DNA of 64,000 bases from Tretioscincus oriximinensis (taxonomy: Eukaryota > Chordata > Lepidosauria > Squamata > Gymnophthalmidae): contig JAJVDF010000139.1 of the NCBI GenBank assembly GCA_022410635.1, positions 719,683 through 783,682 of the forward strand. Reading direction: 5' to 3'. Below are positions 21,258-32,452 of the stretch, in pieces (the first letter of the stretch is position 1; each line of letters opens with the position of its first letter). Below the pieces are notes generated by a model. That model did no database searches and had not been told where the DNA came from. It was given only the letters and a program-made list of their open reading frames with translations. The position numbers were made by a program, and so were the translations under genes.

Positions 21258-21305
21258 AACCTGAAGAATATGAAGAGGAAAGCTATGTGGAATATCCAGC
21301 TGAAG
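21258..21305 (+). CDS. TTN: TTN PEVK exon, short E-rich (EPEEYEEESYVEYPAEG)
   Basis: 16 codons, phase 1-1, acceptor ctttttaaag, donor gtaaat. Tyr/Glu-rich; closely related to the next exon (EPDEYDEERFYVEAPEV), which suggests local duplication. Confidence 0.88.
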
Positions 21306-22009
21306 GTAAATTTAGTCTTACTTCAAAACAACATCATTGTGTCTGTCCATGTGTTGTCACCTAAAGTTTAAGAAAACTTATTGTCAACATTTCTTGACTT
21401 TTGCATAAGGTTCTTCATCTTAACATTGCTCAGTCTTATTTTATGTGTGATTTGCCTCAAGTAATTGTGGGGATTTAGCAGTGATAGTACTGAAAAGAGC
21501 TAGTACCTTTTCTTGCTAGTACTTTTAGGTAGTTTTCACAGCATGATATCCTGCTAATCTACCATGATGTTGCCATGTGCTTCCATGGACATCTAGTTCT
21601 GCCCATCAGTGAGAGCAGAGTCTAGAAGGAGGGTTTGCTACTTTTTCCAGTCAATTTTGAACTAGAAAAAATAATGATGGAATTAAAAAAANCCTTGCAA
21701 GTTCACAAAACTCTAGCATGTTTAAAAGTGAATGTTTTTCTCTTGAATTCCTCCATTCAGCAACAAAGGGATAAAAAAGGATAAAGAACAGCCAATCACA
21801 AGCTAGCCTCTAAGGCAGGGTTTCTTGGGAAATGTAGGCAAATTCATAGGGGGGTTCATGGCTATAGATGACAACATAAGTNTTACAGCGTAAGTTTTTT
21901 TTAAAGCATTATGTAAAGAAATAGCACTACAAAAACAACTCTACGGATGCAGTCCTGCATTTTTCAAAGATCCGGTTTATTTGGTGGGATCTAAAGTGTT
22001 GATTTTAAT

Positions 22010-22086
22010 ATGTTAATTGGGTTTTTATTGTTAACCGCCCTGAGACATTTGGGGATAGAGCAGTATAGAAATGTAAATAAATAAAT
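22010..22086 (+). mobile_element. LINE/SINE 3' tail fragment
   Basis: GTTAACCGCCCTGAGACATTTGGGG...CAGTATAGAAATGTAAATAAATAAAT, the common sauropsid tail. Related tails lie at 29820, 35195, 37850 and 50095. The rest of intron 21306-22276 shows nothing recognised. Confidence 0.6.
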
Positions 22087-22276
22087 GGACTGTAAATACA
22101 GTATATACATTTCATTCAAAAGATCAGACTCCTAGAGGCCAAACTATAACAATAGGAATTGCCTTGTCTTTAATATTTTATAGGACATTTGAATATCTTT
22201 GCATGTACAGTATTATTTCAACATTACCTTCCCTGAAAAGTAAAAAGTATTTAAAAATTTATAATTTTCTTTAAAG

Positions 22277-22339
22277 AACCAGACGAGTATGACGAAGAAA
22301 GGTTCTATGTAGAAGCTCCAGAAGTTCCACCCACTAAAG
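22277..22339 (+). CDS. TTN: TTN PEVK exon, E-rich (EPDEYDEERFYVEAPEVPPT)
   Basis: 21 codons, phase 1-1, acceptor tctttaaag, donor gtaaat. Paralogue of the exon at 21258 with an added EVPPTKG tail like that of the later PEVK modules. Confidence 0.9.
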
Positions 22340-22601
22340 GTAAATTAATTTGTGCTTGGATGTACTGACTTATTTTTATAAACCATTTGTCACAAGATTC
22401 ACTAACATTCTTGGTCATTAAATTCTCAATGCTCACATTTTTAGATCGTGTATGATCTATGTAAGTCCAGTGACAGTTTGTTGATCTTGTTCCAAATGTC
22501 TGAATAACTTCTACATGTTTGAAAATCTTGCTCACTTAAAGTTTAATGCAAGGAAACTCTGAGAAATACATTGATAATCAGTGTCTCAATATCTTTTAAA
22601 G

Positions 22602-22670
22602 TTCTTGAAGTGCATAAGAGGGAAGAAAAGATTGTTGTTACCAAGAAAGTCGAAGCACCACCAGCTGAAG
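22602..22670 (+). CDS. TTN: TTN PEVK exon (VLEVHKREEKIVVTKKVEAP)
   Basis: 23 codons, phase 1-1, ending APPAEG. Acceptor atatcttttaaag, donor gtgaat. Comparable to mammalian VPEVQKGVVTEEKITIVTQRE modules. A long AAT microsatellite begins about 45 nt downstream. Confidence 0.9.
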
Positions 22671-22716
22671 GTGAATCATGCGAGCCAAAGAAATGTATGA
22701 GCCGCTTGTATTTGTA

Positions 22717-22742
22717 AATAATAATAATAATAATAATAATAA

Positions 22743-22796
<54 letters not shown>
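22717..22796. repeat. AAT microsatellite
   Basis: About 80 nt of AAT repeats beginning 47 nt after the exon at 22602-22670. Confidence 0.95.
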
Positions 22797-22798
<2 letters not shown>

Positions 22799-24622
22799 GT
22801 GATGCAAGGAAACTAATAATATCAATATGTTTGTGTGTTTCATTGTGCCAAAGTTTGATCGCACTCCTGTCAAAAATGTGAGAGATTTATTAAAACATTT
22901 TCTTACTCTGTTTCATCGTCATCTAAACAATCTTAAAATCGTTTAGAATATAATTATAAAATCAGTGTTAGGATAGATAAAAATAGACAAGTATCAGATT
23001 AGACTTTTTAAAAAATAGGCTTTCATAAATTAAAAGTCAAAAATTTCTTTTTTTAAAAAAGGGCCTAAAATGGCCCCAAACATTCAAGGAGAGAGCTTAT
23101 CAGAGGTAGGGCCATAAAAAATAGTCCTGTTGGGGACTCTGCAACATAACATTCAGTAATTCATTGAGCAGAACCCCATTATAATCTTACTGGTTGGGAA
23201 AGCAAACTGGCAGTATCCTANCCCTAAGTTGTTTTGGAACTTCTAGCTGGATATAAGAACTTGAACATGATATCTAACTGGCAACCAGTGCAGCCGCATC
23301 AAAAAGCAGGAGAACAGCAGAACCGAAACTTTGAAGTTAAAAAAGGAAGAATCTGAAGGAAGTTGTGGTACCCTCCCCCCAAAAAAAACCCACTTTAAAA
23401 ACTTCCTGTACCCCAAAATAAATACAGACAAGCTTCTCAAAATCAAGATAAGTTTTGTTAAATATTGACATTGACCTCCCTGGCCATAGAGTACCACATT
23501 CAACACAGAGCCTTATCCTGGGCTGTACCTCATAATATGAGCCTGCCAACCACATGCTAGTGAAGACTATGGCAGGCCCCAAATAGGGCCTGCCATAGTC
23601 TATACTGGTATGTGGATGGCCAGGCTTTGTCCCGAAATGTGACCCAGAAAAAGGATCTGTGAGGACCACATTTTACATAAGTTGCAATCTTTCGGATCAA
23701 GTTGAAGAGCAACCCCACATTATAGTAATATAAACATGAAATTACTAACACCTAGAAAATAGTGGCCAGGCTATCCTTATACAGACAGTATCTCACCTGA
23801 TGCACTAGCTAAAGATGGTGATAGGCACTTAAAAAAAAGAAGTCACATCAGCCTTCAGTTCCAGAATCATTGCAAGCAGTGAACCTACTCCTGAGTAAAT
23901 GTTGCTCCATTTAGAGCAGACAAAATCCCCAGTTACCAAACTCAAGCGCTTCTGAATTGGGCCAGAGCCCATCTAATCCAGCATTCTGTCTCACACAGNG
24001 GCCACCAATTGCACCTCGGCATCCCAAGCAGATACCTCACCCTCTTCAAATGGCTGTTGCACCATCCCGGAGGCAGTATCAAGAGACCCCTCCTAGTAGC
24101 TATTTATACCCTTGGCTTCCATGAACTTGTCTAATCCTGTCTTAAAGCCATCCAGACTGCTAGCTACTTCCACAGCATCTCCATTTTGTTAGGATTCAAT
24201 TTTAGTTCTACTCAGGATGCAAAGCTCTACCACGAGAACTACCACAACTTCCAGACATTCATAGTCTTAAATAATTAAGAAGAAAAAGTTGGGTGAAAGC
24301 ATGTATGCTAAACATATAGCAACTATCATTCTGTTTTTTGTCTTGTATCAGTGTGGTTGTAAATCTTGATATCTCTGGTAAAGATGGTCAGTGTCCAGAA
24401 GGTTCCTGTAGATGTCATGTAACTTTGCAACCAGTATCCTGGCCTATTAATGTTGTGATTAACTGGAAAAACGTTTGCTAAACATATAACAACTGTAATT
24501 TTGGTGTTTGTTTTGTATCAATGTGCTTTTCAATCTCTGCTGATACACTGAACCTTTTCTTCATCATTATGAGTGTCAGTAGACCCAAATAACTTTCTTA
24601 CATTTTGATATATCTTTTTAAG
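22797..24622 (+). other. TTN: long PEVK intron remainder
   Basis: Holds a GC-richer unidentified segment at about 23090-23830 and a repeat C copy at 23938-24190 (GGGCCAGAGCCCATCTAATCCAGCATTC). 24340-24600 is T-rich. No exon candidate found. Confidence 0.6.
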
Positions 24623-24703
24623 TGCCTGAGGTTCCAAAGAAACCAGTGCCAGAAAAGAAAAAACCTGCTCCTCCTCAAAAAGTGGAGGCTCCACCAGCCA
24701 AAG
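24623..24703 (+). CDS. TTN: TTN PEVK module (VPEVPKKPVPEKKKPAPPQK)
   Basis: 27 codons, phase 1-1, ending VEAPPAKG. The first canonical PPAK module of the array. Acceptor tatctttttaag, donor gtacag. Confidence 0.94.
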
Positions 24704-25820
24704 GTACAGAATGCCACCAATAACATCCCTTCATCTTGCTTATTTTTGGATTCTCTAACATATCCTTCTACTGTACTTAAACTCCTTCATTGTCTTTTTA
24801 AAAGCAAAGTGCATTGTGTGTATGTGTGTTCAATGTCTTGGGGTTAATAGCTGTTTACTGACATCTAAAATATGTTTCAATATTAACTTTTAATTTTAAT
24901 GTGAACTTCTTGGGCTGCCTCCTTACATTCAGTTTTATTCTAGAACACCATTTAAACCCACAATACTAGATGTCTAACTACAAGTCCCATAATTCTGTGT
25001 GTGTGCAGTTCCCTGGTGCCACATGGTTCCAAGAGCCAATGAAATTTCAAGTTTATCTTTGAAGTCTCATGAGATCTAACAAGTTCCCATTAACGAAAGT
25101 CCTATAAAGCCTATTGATTAGAGTTTAGAAAACGGAGGTGGATGGAAAATCTGGAGCCATGGGCCCTTTTAGCGAATGGATCACTGAACTCAAGTGAAAA
25201 CAAAGGACAGATGCTGCATGATGTTGGTACCATCGTCGTAAAAACATTTCATGGAGAGGAAGCCTTTACTGCCCAGCATTTTCTTACTTGTATAGAATTC
25301 ACAGCAGGAATGTATTGGTATATGTTTTACCGAACTTGTGATCAGGGTGGATGTTAAATCGTGTTTTGGGATCTATGACCATAATAAATACTTTTACAGT
25401 TACTAATCTGATAAAAAATTATAACAAAATTAATACCTATATTTTACCTAGTATAGCTTCTATGAACAATTTGGCACTTGTGAATATAGTGGCCCAGGAA
25501 GCATACTCAGCGCCACTCTTAGACTGTACAAGAATGCAGAAGGAAGATATCTCAGATGCTTTCTGGTCTGGTATTAACAGCCAATGTTTGAATCATTCTC
25601 TATCTCTTGGCTATTTGTAGCAATAAATATTAGAGGTCGAAATTGCTAGGGATCATAGTCATTGAGTTATGCTGTACCATGAAGTCTTCTTCATACTGTC
25701 ATATTAACAATACTCACATCAACTATTTTCTTCCTCTTTTTTAAAAAAAATCTTAATAAACTTGGGTCCAGAATAAAAATTTAAGACACTAAAATAATTT
25801 CCTTTTTTAAATCTCTTAAG
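24704..25820 (+). other. TTN: PEVK intron without recognised elements
   Basis: 1.1 kb. Two small open frames at 25142-25357 and 25351-25620 have no recognisable similarity, no splice context and no conserved motif. I see nothing else. Confidence 0.6.
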
Positions 25821-25904
25821 TGCCCGAGGTGCCTAAAAAACCTACACCAGAAGAAAGAAAACCTACTGCTGTACCCAAGAAGGAAGTAGCACCACCAACT
25901 AAAG
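25821..25904 (+). CDS. TTN: TTN PEVK module (VPEVPKKPTPEERKPTAVPK)
   Basis: 28 codons (84 nt, the standard module length), phase 1-1, ending KEVAPPTKG. Acceptor tctcttaag, donor gtactt. Confidence 0.94.
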
Positions 25905-26220
25905 GTACTTAATCTGAATTGAAAATCTCCAAAAAGGACCCTTACTCCGAAGTCTATATGTTCGTCTTTATACTTATGAGCACTTTCTGTGGCTTTGCAA
26001 AACCAGTGGCTTGAACAAATCTAGTGCAAGGAAACTTCTTTTGATGAGTAGATTTAATTAATACTTCTTACTGGGCGGGAATTTATGCAGGCCTGAATAC
26101 AGACCTGGAGTATTTCTGTTATATCTTCCATCATAGTTAAATGTGATCACTAANCAGGAGATATGCTAGGTCAATTGCAATGTGTGTCATTCTTAGAATG
26201 TATCTTTAATATCTTTAAAG

Positions 26221-26295
26221 TGCCTGAAGTACACAAAAAGCCAGTTCCAGAGGAAAAAGTTCCCATTCCTAAAAAAGTGGAACGACCAGCTAAAG
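26221..26295 (+). CDS. TTN: TTN PEVK module (VPEVHKKPVPEEKVPIPKKV)
   Basis: 25 codons, phase 1-1, ending ERPAKG. Acceptor is the recurrent tatctttaaag; donor gtatga. Confidence 0.94.
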
Positions 26296-26586
26296 GTATG
26301 ACTCACATTTATTTTTTTGTTGTCTCAAATGTCATTACATTTGTTGTGTGTGTGTGTGAGTCCCTTCAACTGTTACTGTTTTCCTCTCTTAACTGTGGTC
26401 TGTCTGTAATAGCCCTTGTTTATAAATGGCTTCTTTATAAGCTGTTTGTTCTTATGAAAGGACATTCAAAATTTAAATATTTGTTCATTGTACTTGGTGA
26501 TTTTAAACATTAACAAGCATGTATTTGTATTTTATTATGAGTATTCATATGAAATTTCACTCTTCTTAAATCTGATGTTTTTAAAG

Positions 26587-26661
26587 TACCTGAAGTACCA
26601 AAGAAAGTTCCNGAAGAGAAAGTTGCCATTCCTAAGAAGAAAGAACTTCCTCCAGCTAAAG
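26587..26661 (+). CDS. TTN: TTN PEVK module (VPEVPKKVPEEKVAIPKKKE)
   Basis: 25 codons, phase 1-1, ending LPPAKG. One N at 26612 falls on the third base of a Pro codon, so the residue is unaffected. Acceptor gtttttaaag, donor gtacat. Confidence 0.93.
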
Positions 26662-26891
26662 GTACATGATTTATATCTGGACTTTGAAAAGAATGAAAGA
26701 AAGAAATCTTAAGACTGGTTCTTCACGTGTACCTCTTGTTTATACAGTCTATACTGATTTGTATTGCATTTCAGTCTCTTTGGTGTTAATTTATTTGTGT
26801 TACATTCAAGTCTTTTGAGTGTTAGTTGTGAGTCTTCATTTTGTTTATATATATATATTCTTATCTTTCTTCATCTTGCTGTTATTAAAAG

Positions 26892-26963
26892 TTCCTGAAA
26901 AAGTGGTTCCTGAAGAAAAGGTCCCACGAGTGCACAAAAAGGAAGTTCCTCCTCCAGCTAAAG
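26892..26963 (+). CDS. TTN: TTN PEVK module (VPEKVVPEEKVPRVHKKEVP)
   Basis: 24 codons, phase 1-1, ending PPAKG. Acceptor gttattaaaag, donor gtatgt. Lacks the usual EVPKK opening. Confidence 0.92.
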
Positions 26964-27575
26964 GTATGTTATCCATAAAGAAAAGACATTCTGTATTTTC
27001 CAGTATGTACATAATTTTAAGAATAGTTCTTGGCTGCTTTCTCATTAGTTCTCCGTCAAAAACTATACAAGTCCAGATTTTCCCAGTTCAGGTTAAACAT
27101 GCTCTGGCTACGGTTTGCTGAAGTGGGAATGCCTCTGTGCAAATGCTGCCACACACCACTGCTGCTCTAACCTCTAAGAAGGCAACAGTGGTTTTTAAAG
27201 GTGTTTGGGTTTTTTTTCTAGTTTTGTAAAAAAACCAAAAAAAATATAGCTGTAATAGCTGTATAATTTTTTTGTAATTATGGATTTGCACAAAATTCGG
27301 GCACATTTTTTTAAAAAAAAATTAAAAAGGTGGAGCAGAGCACCGGAAAAGAACACTCTGAAAACAGATTTCCAGCCAATGTGGCCGTTAACTCCAGATA
27401 CCAATGCAAATGTTGTGCAAACAATGAAANGGAGCTGAAACATAAGAAAACAGCAGAAGGAATTGAAGTCAATTCATAGTTTTCAAAATCGCTTCTTTCA
27501 TCCCTGTAAGAAAGTAGCCCTTTAGATTTTAACTTGCCACTTTGGAAATATTAAAATGAAATAATCTCTTTAAAG
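26964..27575 (+). other. TTN: PEVK intron without recognised elements
   Basis: 612 nt with poly-T and poly-A runs at 27209-27330; 27430-27515 looks like the tail of a dispersed repeat. Nothing firm. Confidence 0.5.
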
Positions 27576-27659
27576 TGCCCGAGAAGCCTAAGAGGGCCAT
27601 TGCTGAAGAAAAATTACCTGTTGCTATTCCGAAAAAAGTAGAAGAACCTCCATCCAGAG
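27576..27659 (+). CDS. TTN: TTN PEVK module (VPEKPKRAIAEEKLPVAIPK)
   Basis: 28 codons, phase 1-1, ending VEEPPSRG: the final Lys of PPAKG is Arg. Acceptor ctctttaaag, donor gtatat. Confidence 0.93.
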
Positions 27660-27935
27660 GTATATTTCAGTTTATAATAATCTTATCATACGTACGTTCT
27701 TGTTCTTCCTGTTCTTCCATTATCATACTGTGTTGCTAGTAATCAAGTGTGTGAAATGTTACAAGATCAAACTGTTTATGTTTGTTTTTCCATTGTTACA
27801 TGAGTTTTCCCATGGAGTAGTGTCCTTGTTTGTTTTTCATATTCATGTAGAATGTTCAAATAATTTCAAATTGTTAGGTCAATTAGAAATTCATGTCTTT
27901 CAATTTAAATTCCGTGCATTTAATATCTTTCAAAG

Positions 27936-28040
27936 TGCCCGAGGTGTCTAAGAGAGCTGTTTTAGAAGAGAGAGTATTTGTTTCAGAAGAAAAAGTAGCT
28001 GTTGCCATTTCTAAAAGAGTAGAAACTCCTCCACCCCAAG
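27936..28040 (+). CDS. TTN: TTN PEVK module, 35 codons (EEKVAVAISKRVETPPPQG)
   Basis: Phase 1-1. Opens VPEVSKRAVLEERVFVSEEK, with the EERVFVSEEKVAV part looking like a short internal duplication. Closest in style to mammalian VPEVQKEIVTEEKIHVAISK modules. Acceptor atctttcaaag, donor gtactt. Confidence 0.93.
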
Positions 28041-29918
28041 GTACTTTGCAAATAATCGGAACTGCAGCAAAAGTATTTCCTAATTCTCTTTGTGGATACT
28101 GTCTTCTTTGTTTCTTGTTTGGTGTACCTTCGCTGTAATATGTAACATGAATAGTTCTAATGTGTGGATGCGTGTGTCAGATATTTTTACTCTTTCTTAT
28201 TGTACACCTTGACTCTAAATCTTAATAACAAACTTTATTCTTTGACATTTACAGCACATTTAAATTGCATCAAGGTGATTTTCATTCAGACAACCTTTTT
28301 ATACAAGTCAGACAAATTCACACATCTTTTGAACCAAGTGTGAGATCTTCAACACACCAGAGGTCATCAAACTAGAGTTCTCACATAAAAATTGGGAAGA
28401 GCTTTGCATTTTCAATGGCTGTGGAAGAGCGGACTTTTCCACAGGTGCAGCTTCTAATACTTGCTGGCCCTGTGGGATAGGAACCACTTTTTCACACCAT
28501 TTAAAGATTCAGAGCTTGATCCCATTTTATGTGTGCCTCTGGAAGGGAGGGGCCCTACATCAAACCCACTGGAAATTATGAGTTCAATTGAAATTTTGAG
28601 GATATAATGTGTGTGCAAACACTTTGGCTTATTTCTCTTTTTAATCCACAAAGAGGAAGGCCAGAATAAAGACATTATAGCTGTTGAGATGGCTCTTATC
28701 CAAAATCTTACATGAAATCTTTTAATGAATTTGTACAAAATTGCAGATGTAACTCATGAGTGTTTTTATGAATTATAAATCTCCCTTTGCTCTCTGCAGG
28801 CCATAGAATCACCTATATGCTTCACATATTTGTGTGTAAATGTCCATCTCTGCTATTAATAAGACACAAATCAACATACCCAACATTCTGAGATTTGCCA
28901 TTGGTCTTTATGTACCAATGACAGAGCTTGTAACTTTGCATCCAGCATGTGTGCACCCATGTCAACAAATTCAACATTCTGAAGTCTGTCATTGTTCTTT
29001 ATGGACCAATGACAGGGCTTGAAAGTTTGGACTAAGCATGTGCATGTCCAGCCCAAACCCACCACCACCACTGAGAGCACCGTGGCATCCTCCCTGCCAC
29101 AATCACCAGCTTCCTCCCCCACCCCTTGCTTTCTCAAGTCTATATTTGGGGGGCTTTCCACTAGCTTTGAATCCTCCAGAAACAGGTTCCCTACCCCATT
29201 TCTGTATTTGAGATCTTCTCTATACTCACACACACACCAGACAGTTTTCATGAGTTTGTGTTCAGACAGAACAAAAAAACTACCTCAGAGGCACCATCTA
29301 GAATAAGCAGTCTTGGTTACTTACTTGTTTTCAAAACTTCTTCAGTCCTGAAGAATGAGCTTAATGTATTTTTTTTTTCAGTTTGGTCCAGTGTGTGGCA
29401 TTTCGTGTCCCCAAGCCTCCTCTGATCCACCTTTTCCTCTGTAGAACATTTAGGGTGGAGAAATAATTCCACCTAGAAGACCTCAGAGAACACCTTAGAG
29501 ATGGTTTTTCTTTTCTTGCTGTGTCTGAACACAGCCCCCATTAAAATTCCTTGTGTCTGACACAACACTCAAAACAGAAATGTTCTTCCTAGAACTACCA
29601 ACCATGCAGTTTACTTTTGCAAATTCAATTGAGTTTGTGTCTTGCATGTTTTTGCCACACTAAAAAACTTCTGTTTCTCACAATTAGACTTGTACACTAA
29701 AGTCCTGCATTTTATACACCCTATGCCAGCCCGACATGAGTTATTATATAGTCCATTATTCCAGATCTATGTTCTAAATCTTTTCTTCTTTTTAACCTTC
29801 TCCTTCAATTCTGTTTTATGCATTTGAATTGTTGTTAACCACTCTGAGACCTAATGGGATAGGGCAGTTTACAAATTTAATAGAAATCAATACTGAAGCA
29901 TCTTTAAAATTTCAACAG
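28041..29918 (+). other. TTN: 1.9-kb PEVK intron
   Basis: Contains the tandem duplication at 28871-29046, a C-rich stretch near 29050-29125 (CCCACCACCACCACTGAG) and a LINE-like tail at 29820-29885 (GTTAACCACTCTGAGACC). No exon candidate. Confidence 0.6.
28871..29046 (+). repeat. tandem duplication, period about 91 nt
   Basis: CAACATTCTG, CATTG.TCTTTATG.ACCAATGACAG.GCTTG and CAGCATGTG/AAGCATGTG recur in order at an offset of 91 nt. The ACCAATGACAGGGCT core also occurs at 15732 and 16823, so the unit is a dispersed repeat found twice in tandem here. Confidence 0.8.
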
Positions 29919-30068
29919 TGGAAAGATGGACAGAAGAGGTGGAAGAAGAATTAGAGGAGGAAGAAGAAGAAATTTATGAAAGAGAGGAGGAGGAGGTTTC
30001 TTATGAAAGGGAGGAAGAGATTTCTTATGAGAGAGAAGAGATTTCTTACGAAAGAGAGGAGGTGTCAG
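29919..30068 (+). CDS. TTN: TTN PEVK exon, E-rich with SYEREE repeats
   Basis: 50 codons, phase 1-1, acceptor ttcaacag, donor gtatgc. Opens VERWTEEVEEELEEEEEEIY; then the unit SYEREE recurs three times (EVSYEREEEISYEREEISYE). Almost all acidic plus Tyr/Arg, so it should be a negatively charged spacer between basic PEVK modules. It follows a 1.9-kb intron. Confidence 0.92.
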
Positions 30069-30430
30069 GTATGCTAATCTGTACACAGTGTCTGTTATAA
30101 TAACAGAAATTAAAAATACTTTTTCTGTTTTTGAAATTAATTAGGTCACATACAACTTATAATATGATTTCTCTTTTCCAAATCTGCGTTTAAGAGTATC
30201 TGATTATTTTGACCCATTAATATTGGAAATCAGTCAATTGGGGGGGTTGGGAGGTAAGGTTAGGATTAGATTATTGAATCACTTTCTGAGATTTGATTTT
30301 ATTAGAATCTGTGCAGTTTGACTCTGGGTATTGCCAGGGGGCTAATATACGTGATTAATATATCTTAAGAAATGCAGTTGCTTTTGTATGGCTTCCGTAC
30401 AACTTTGCATAGACAGGTGTTAGGATTTTT

Positions 30431-30698
30431 TGAGGCATGGTGGTGTAAGAGGTTAAGAGCTTCAGTGTTTCAACAGAGATATCAGAATTCACAGCCTGAT
30501 AGGCCAGCCATAAAGAGGGATGAGCTTCCTCTATTGGCTTAAATTCCAGCCAACCCAGTTGTTCGAAAGCAAAAGAAATTTGCAAGTAGATAAATGGGTA
30601 CCACCACAACGTTACTGAGGAAAATGTTAGGCAAAAAATAACCCACTCTGAGTCCCTTCTCTGAGTGAGAAGGACGGGTATAAAAAACCAGATTTTTT
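30431..30698 (+). mobile_element. SINE (type B) cut by assembly gap
   Basis: Contains GGTTAAGAGCTTCAGTG, GCAAGTAGATAAATGGGTACCACCAC, GGCAAAAAATAACCC and the tail GGGTATAAAAAACCAGATTTTTT, then runs into N bases. Third full-length copy of this type in the window. Confidence 0.8.
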
Positions 30699-30913
30699 NN
30701 NNNNNNNNNNNNNNNNNNNNNNNNNNNNNNNNNNNNNNNNNNNNNNNNNNNNNNNNNNNNNNNNNNNNNNNNNNNNNNNNNNNNNNNNNNNNNNNNNNNN
30801 NNNNNNNNNNNNNNNNNNNNNNNNNNNNNNNNNNNNNNNNNNNNNNNNNNNNNNNNNNNNNNNNNNNNNNNNNNNNNNNNNNNNNNNNNNNNNNNNNNNN
30901 NNNNNNNNNNNNN

Positions 30914-30983
<70 letters not shown>
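30699..30983. repeat. assembly gap (N) followed by TTA microsatellite
   Basis: 215 N at 30699-30913, then about 70 nt of TTA repeats. The microsatellite probably broke the assembly. The intron continues to 31434 with no exon candidate in 30984-31434. Confidence 0.95.
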
Positions 30984-31434
30984 TATAAATCATCTTCAGT
31001 CCTTTGTCACTGGACTGAAAGCCAGTAAAGCAAGAATTTGTTTATTTTTCAATCCTGTTCTTCAGATTGTTTAAAAGCATGCATGTGACCATGGTGAAAA
31101 TGATTCAGAACTAGCCATTTTCCCAGGCTAGGAAGTGAATTAAGAGCATCCTTATGCTTGCTGGTTTGGTGTAAGGAGGCACATCCCAAGTTTCCTGAGG
31201 CCACACCAGTGTAGGAAAGGGAAGCTCCTAGTACACCGCTGGGAGTACAGAATAATCCAAAGCCTCAGTACAACAACCATCTCTGCACCACTAGGGAATA
31301 TCAGGAAGCCCAAATTATTGTCTGATAGTTATACCTTTGTTGAATGTTTTAAGCCACTGTATTCTTTCTTGTTCTTGGTATAACTGTGCCATCTGTTCTG
31401 TTGTAAAGTCTTGATAATCTCTTTATATTGGCAG

Positions 31435-31500
31435 AAGAGAGGTACTATACAGAAGAAACGGTTCATGTTACTGTCCCTGAAGAGGTACCAGCAGTGAAAG
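31435..31500 (+). CDS. TTN: TTN PEVK exon, E-rich (EERYYTEETVHVTVPEEVPA)
   Basis: 22 codons, phase 1-1, acceptor ttggcag, donor gtatac. Ends VPAVKG. Resembles the mammalian SEEKMFFASHTEEEVSVTV type rather than PPAK modules. Confidence 0.9.
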
Positions 31501-31888
31501 GTATACTAAATGTATAAATTCCTCAAAACAAAACTAATGGATAGTGCATCATTAATTCTTCATGCTTCTTTTCGCCATAATATTTGAAGTGATAACTCGG
31601 TTAACTTTAAAAAAAAACAAAGAATGTCTTATTTAAAATGTTCCATGTCTCTCTGTACTTTTTAGAAGCTATGTTTCGTATAACTCATGTCATTTTTATA
31701 TGGTGTTTTGCACATCTTTTCATTTTGTTGTGCAGAANTTGAATGTCTTGATACAGCTTACGTATTCAATCCAGAACTTTCCAAACAGTTTCCATGTGCA
31801 TGGAGACATTGCTTTTGAACTGCATTTTCCAAACCAATTCAATATGAAGATCTATCGCAGTGCATGCAAAATGAATAAAGAAATTTCA

Positions 31889-32100
31889 GAGAAATAGTCG
31901 TGTTAGTNTAGTAGAAAGTCCAGCAAAGGAGCTAGTAGCACTTTGAGACTAACTTGAGAAAAGTGGGTGGCATAAGCTTTCGTAGGCACGTCTACTTCTT
32001 CAGTTTAGTCCCTCAGCATCTGAAGAAGTAGATGTGTCTACGAAAGCTTATGCCACCCACTTTTCTCAAGTTAGTCAAAGTGCGACTAGCTCCTTTGCTG
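31889..32100. mobile_element. repeat D, inverted pair
   Basis: AGAGAAATAGTCGTGTTAGT leads into GTGGCATAAGCTTTCGTAGGCACGTCTACTTCTTCAG, followed at once by its reverse complement at about 32016-32095. It ends 40 nt before a PEVK exon. The rest of intron 31501-32140 is AT-rich. Confidence 0.75.
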
Positions 32101-32140
32101 AATAAAGAAAGTTATTTATTTTCAAATGTTCTTCCTGAAG

Positions 32141-32218
32141 TGCCTGAAAAACCGAAGAAGCCAGAGCCGGAAAAGAAAGTGGCTGTTCCCGAGAAAGTAA
32201 AAGCTCCTCCTGCCAAAG
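32141..32218 (+). CDS. TTN: TTN PEVK module (VPEKPKKPEPEKKVAVPEKV)
   Basis: 26 codons, phase 1-1, ending KAPPAKG. Acceptor ttcctgaag, donor gtatat. The acceptor lies 40 nt after the end of an inverted repeat element, so the intron end has been invaded almost up to the exon. Confidence 0.92.
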
Positions 32219-32386
32219 GTATATACATAAATTTTCTCTTACTACTTAAAAAAAAAAATCTTCTGTTCTTATTCCAGTTGACTTGGTGTTAATGTCTTGT
32301 GAGTTATGTTTGACANTTTGCTGCTTCTGTTGGTATTCTTGTCACACATTCTCAATATTTTTCTTAATATTATTAAACTTTTTAAG

Positions 32387-32452
32387 TGGTCAAGAAAGTT
32401 CCTCCTGAAGAAAAAGCANCACCCAAACCAAAGGAAGCTCCAGCACCAAAAG
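32387..32452 (+). CDS. TTN: TTN PEVK module, short (VVKKVPPEEKA...KEAPAPKG)
   Basis: 22 codons, phase 1-1. One N at 32419 makes residue 12 ambiguous (NCA). Acceptor ctttttaag, donor gtaaaa. Lacks the PEVP opening. Confidence 0.9.

Noticed and set aside
25142..25620. Two small open frames suggesting an intronic gene
   Set aside because: They are short, without recognisable motif or splice phase, and interrupted.
30665..30988. Open frame running through the N gap
   Set aside because: It consists of unknown bases and TTA repeats.
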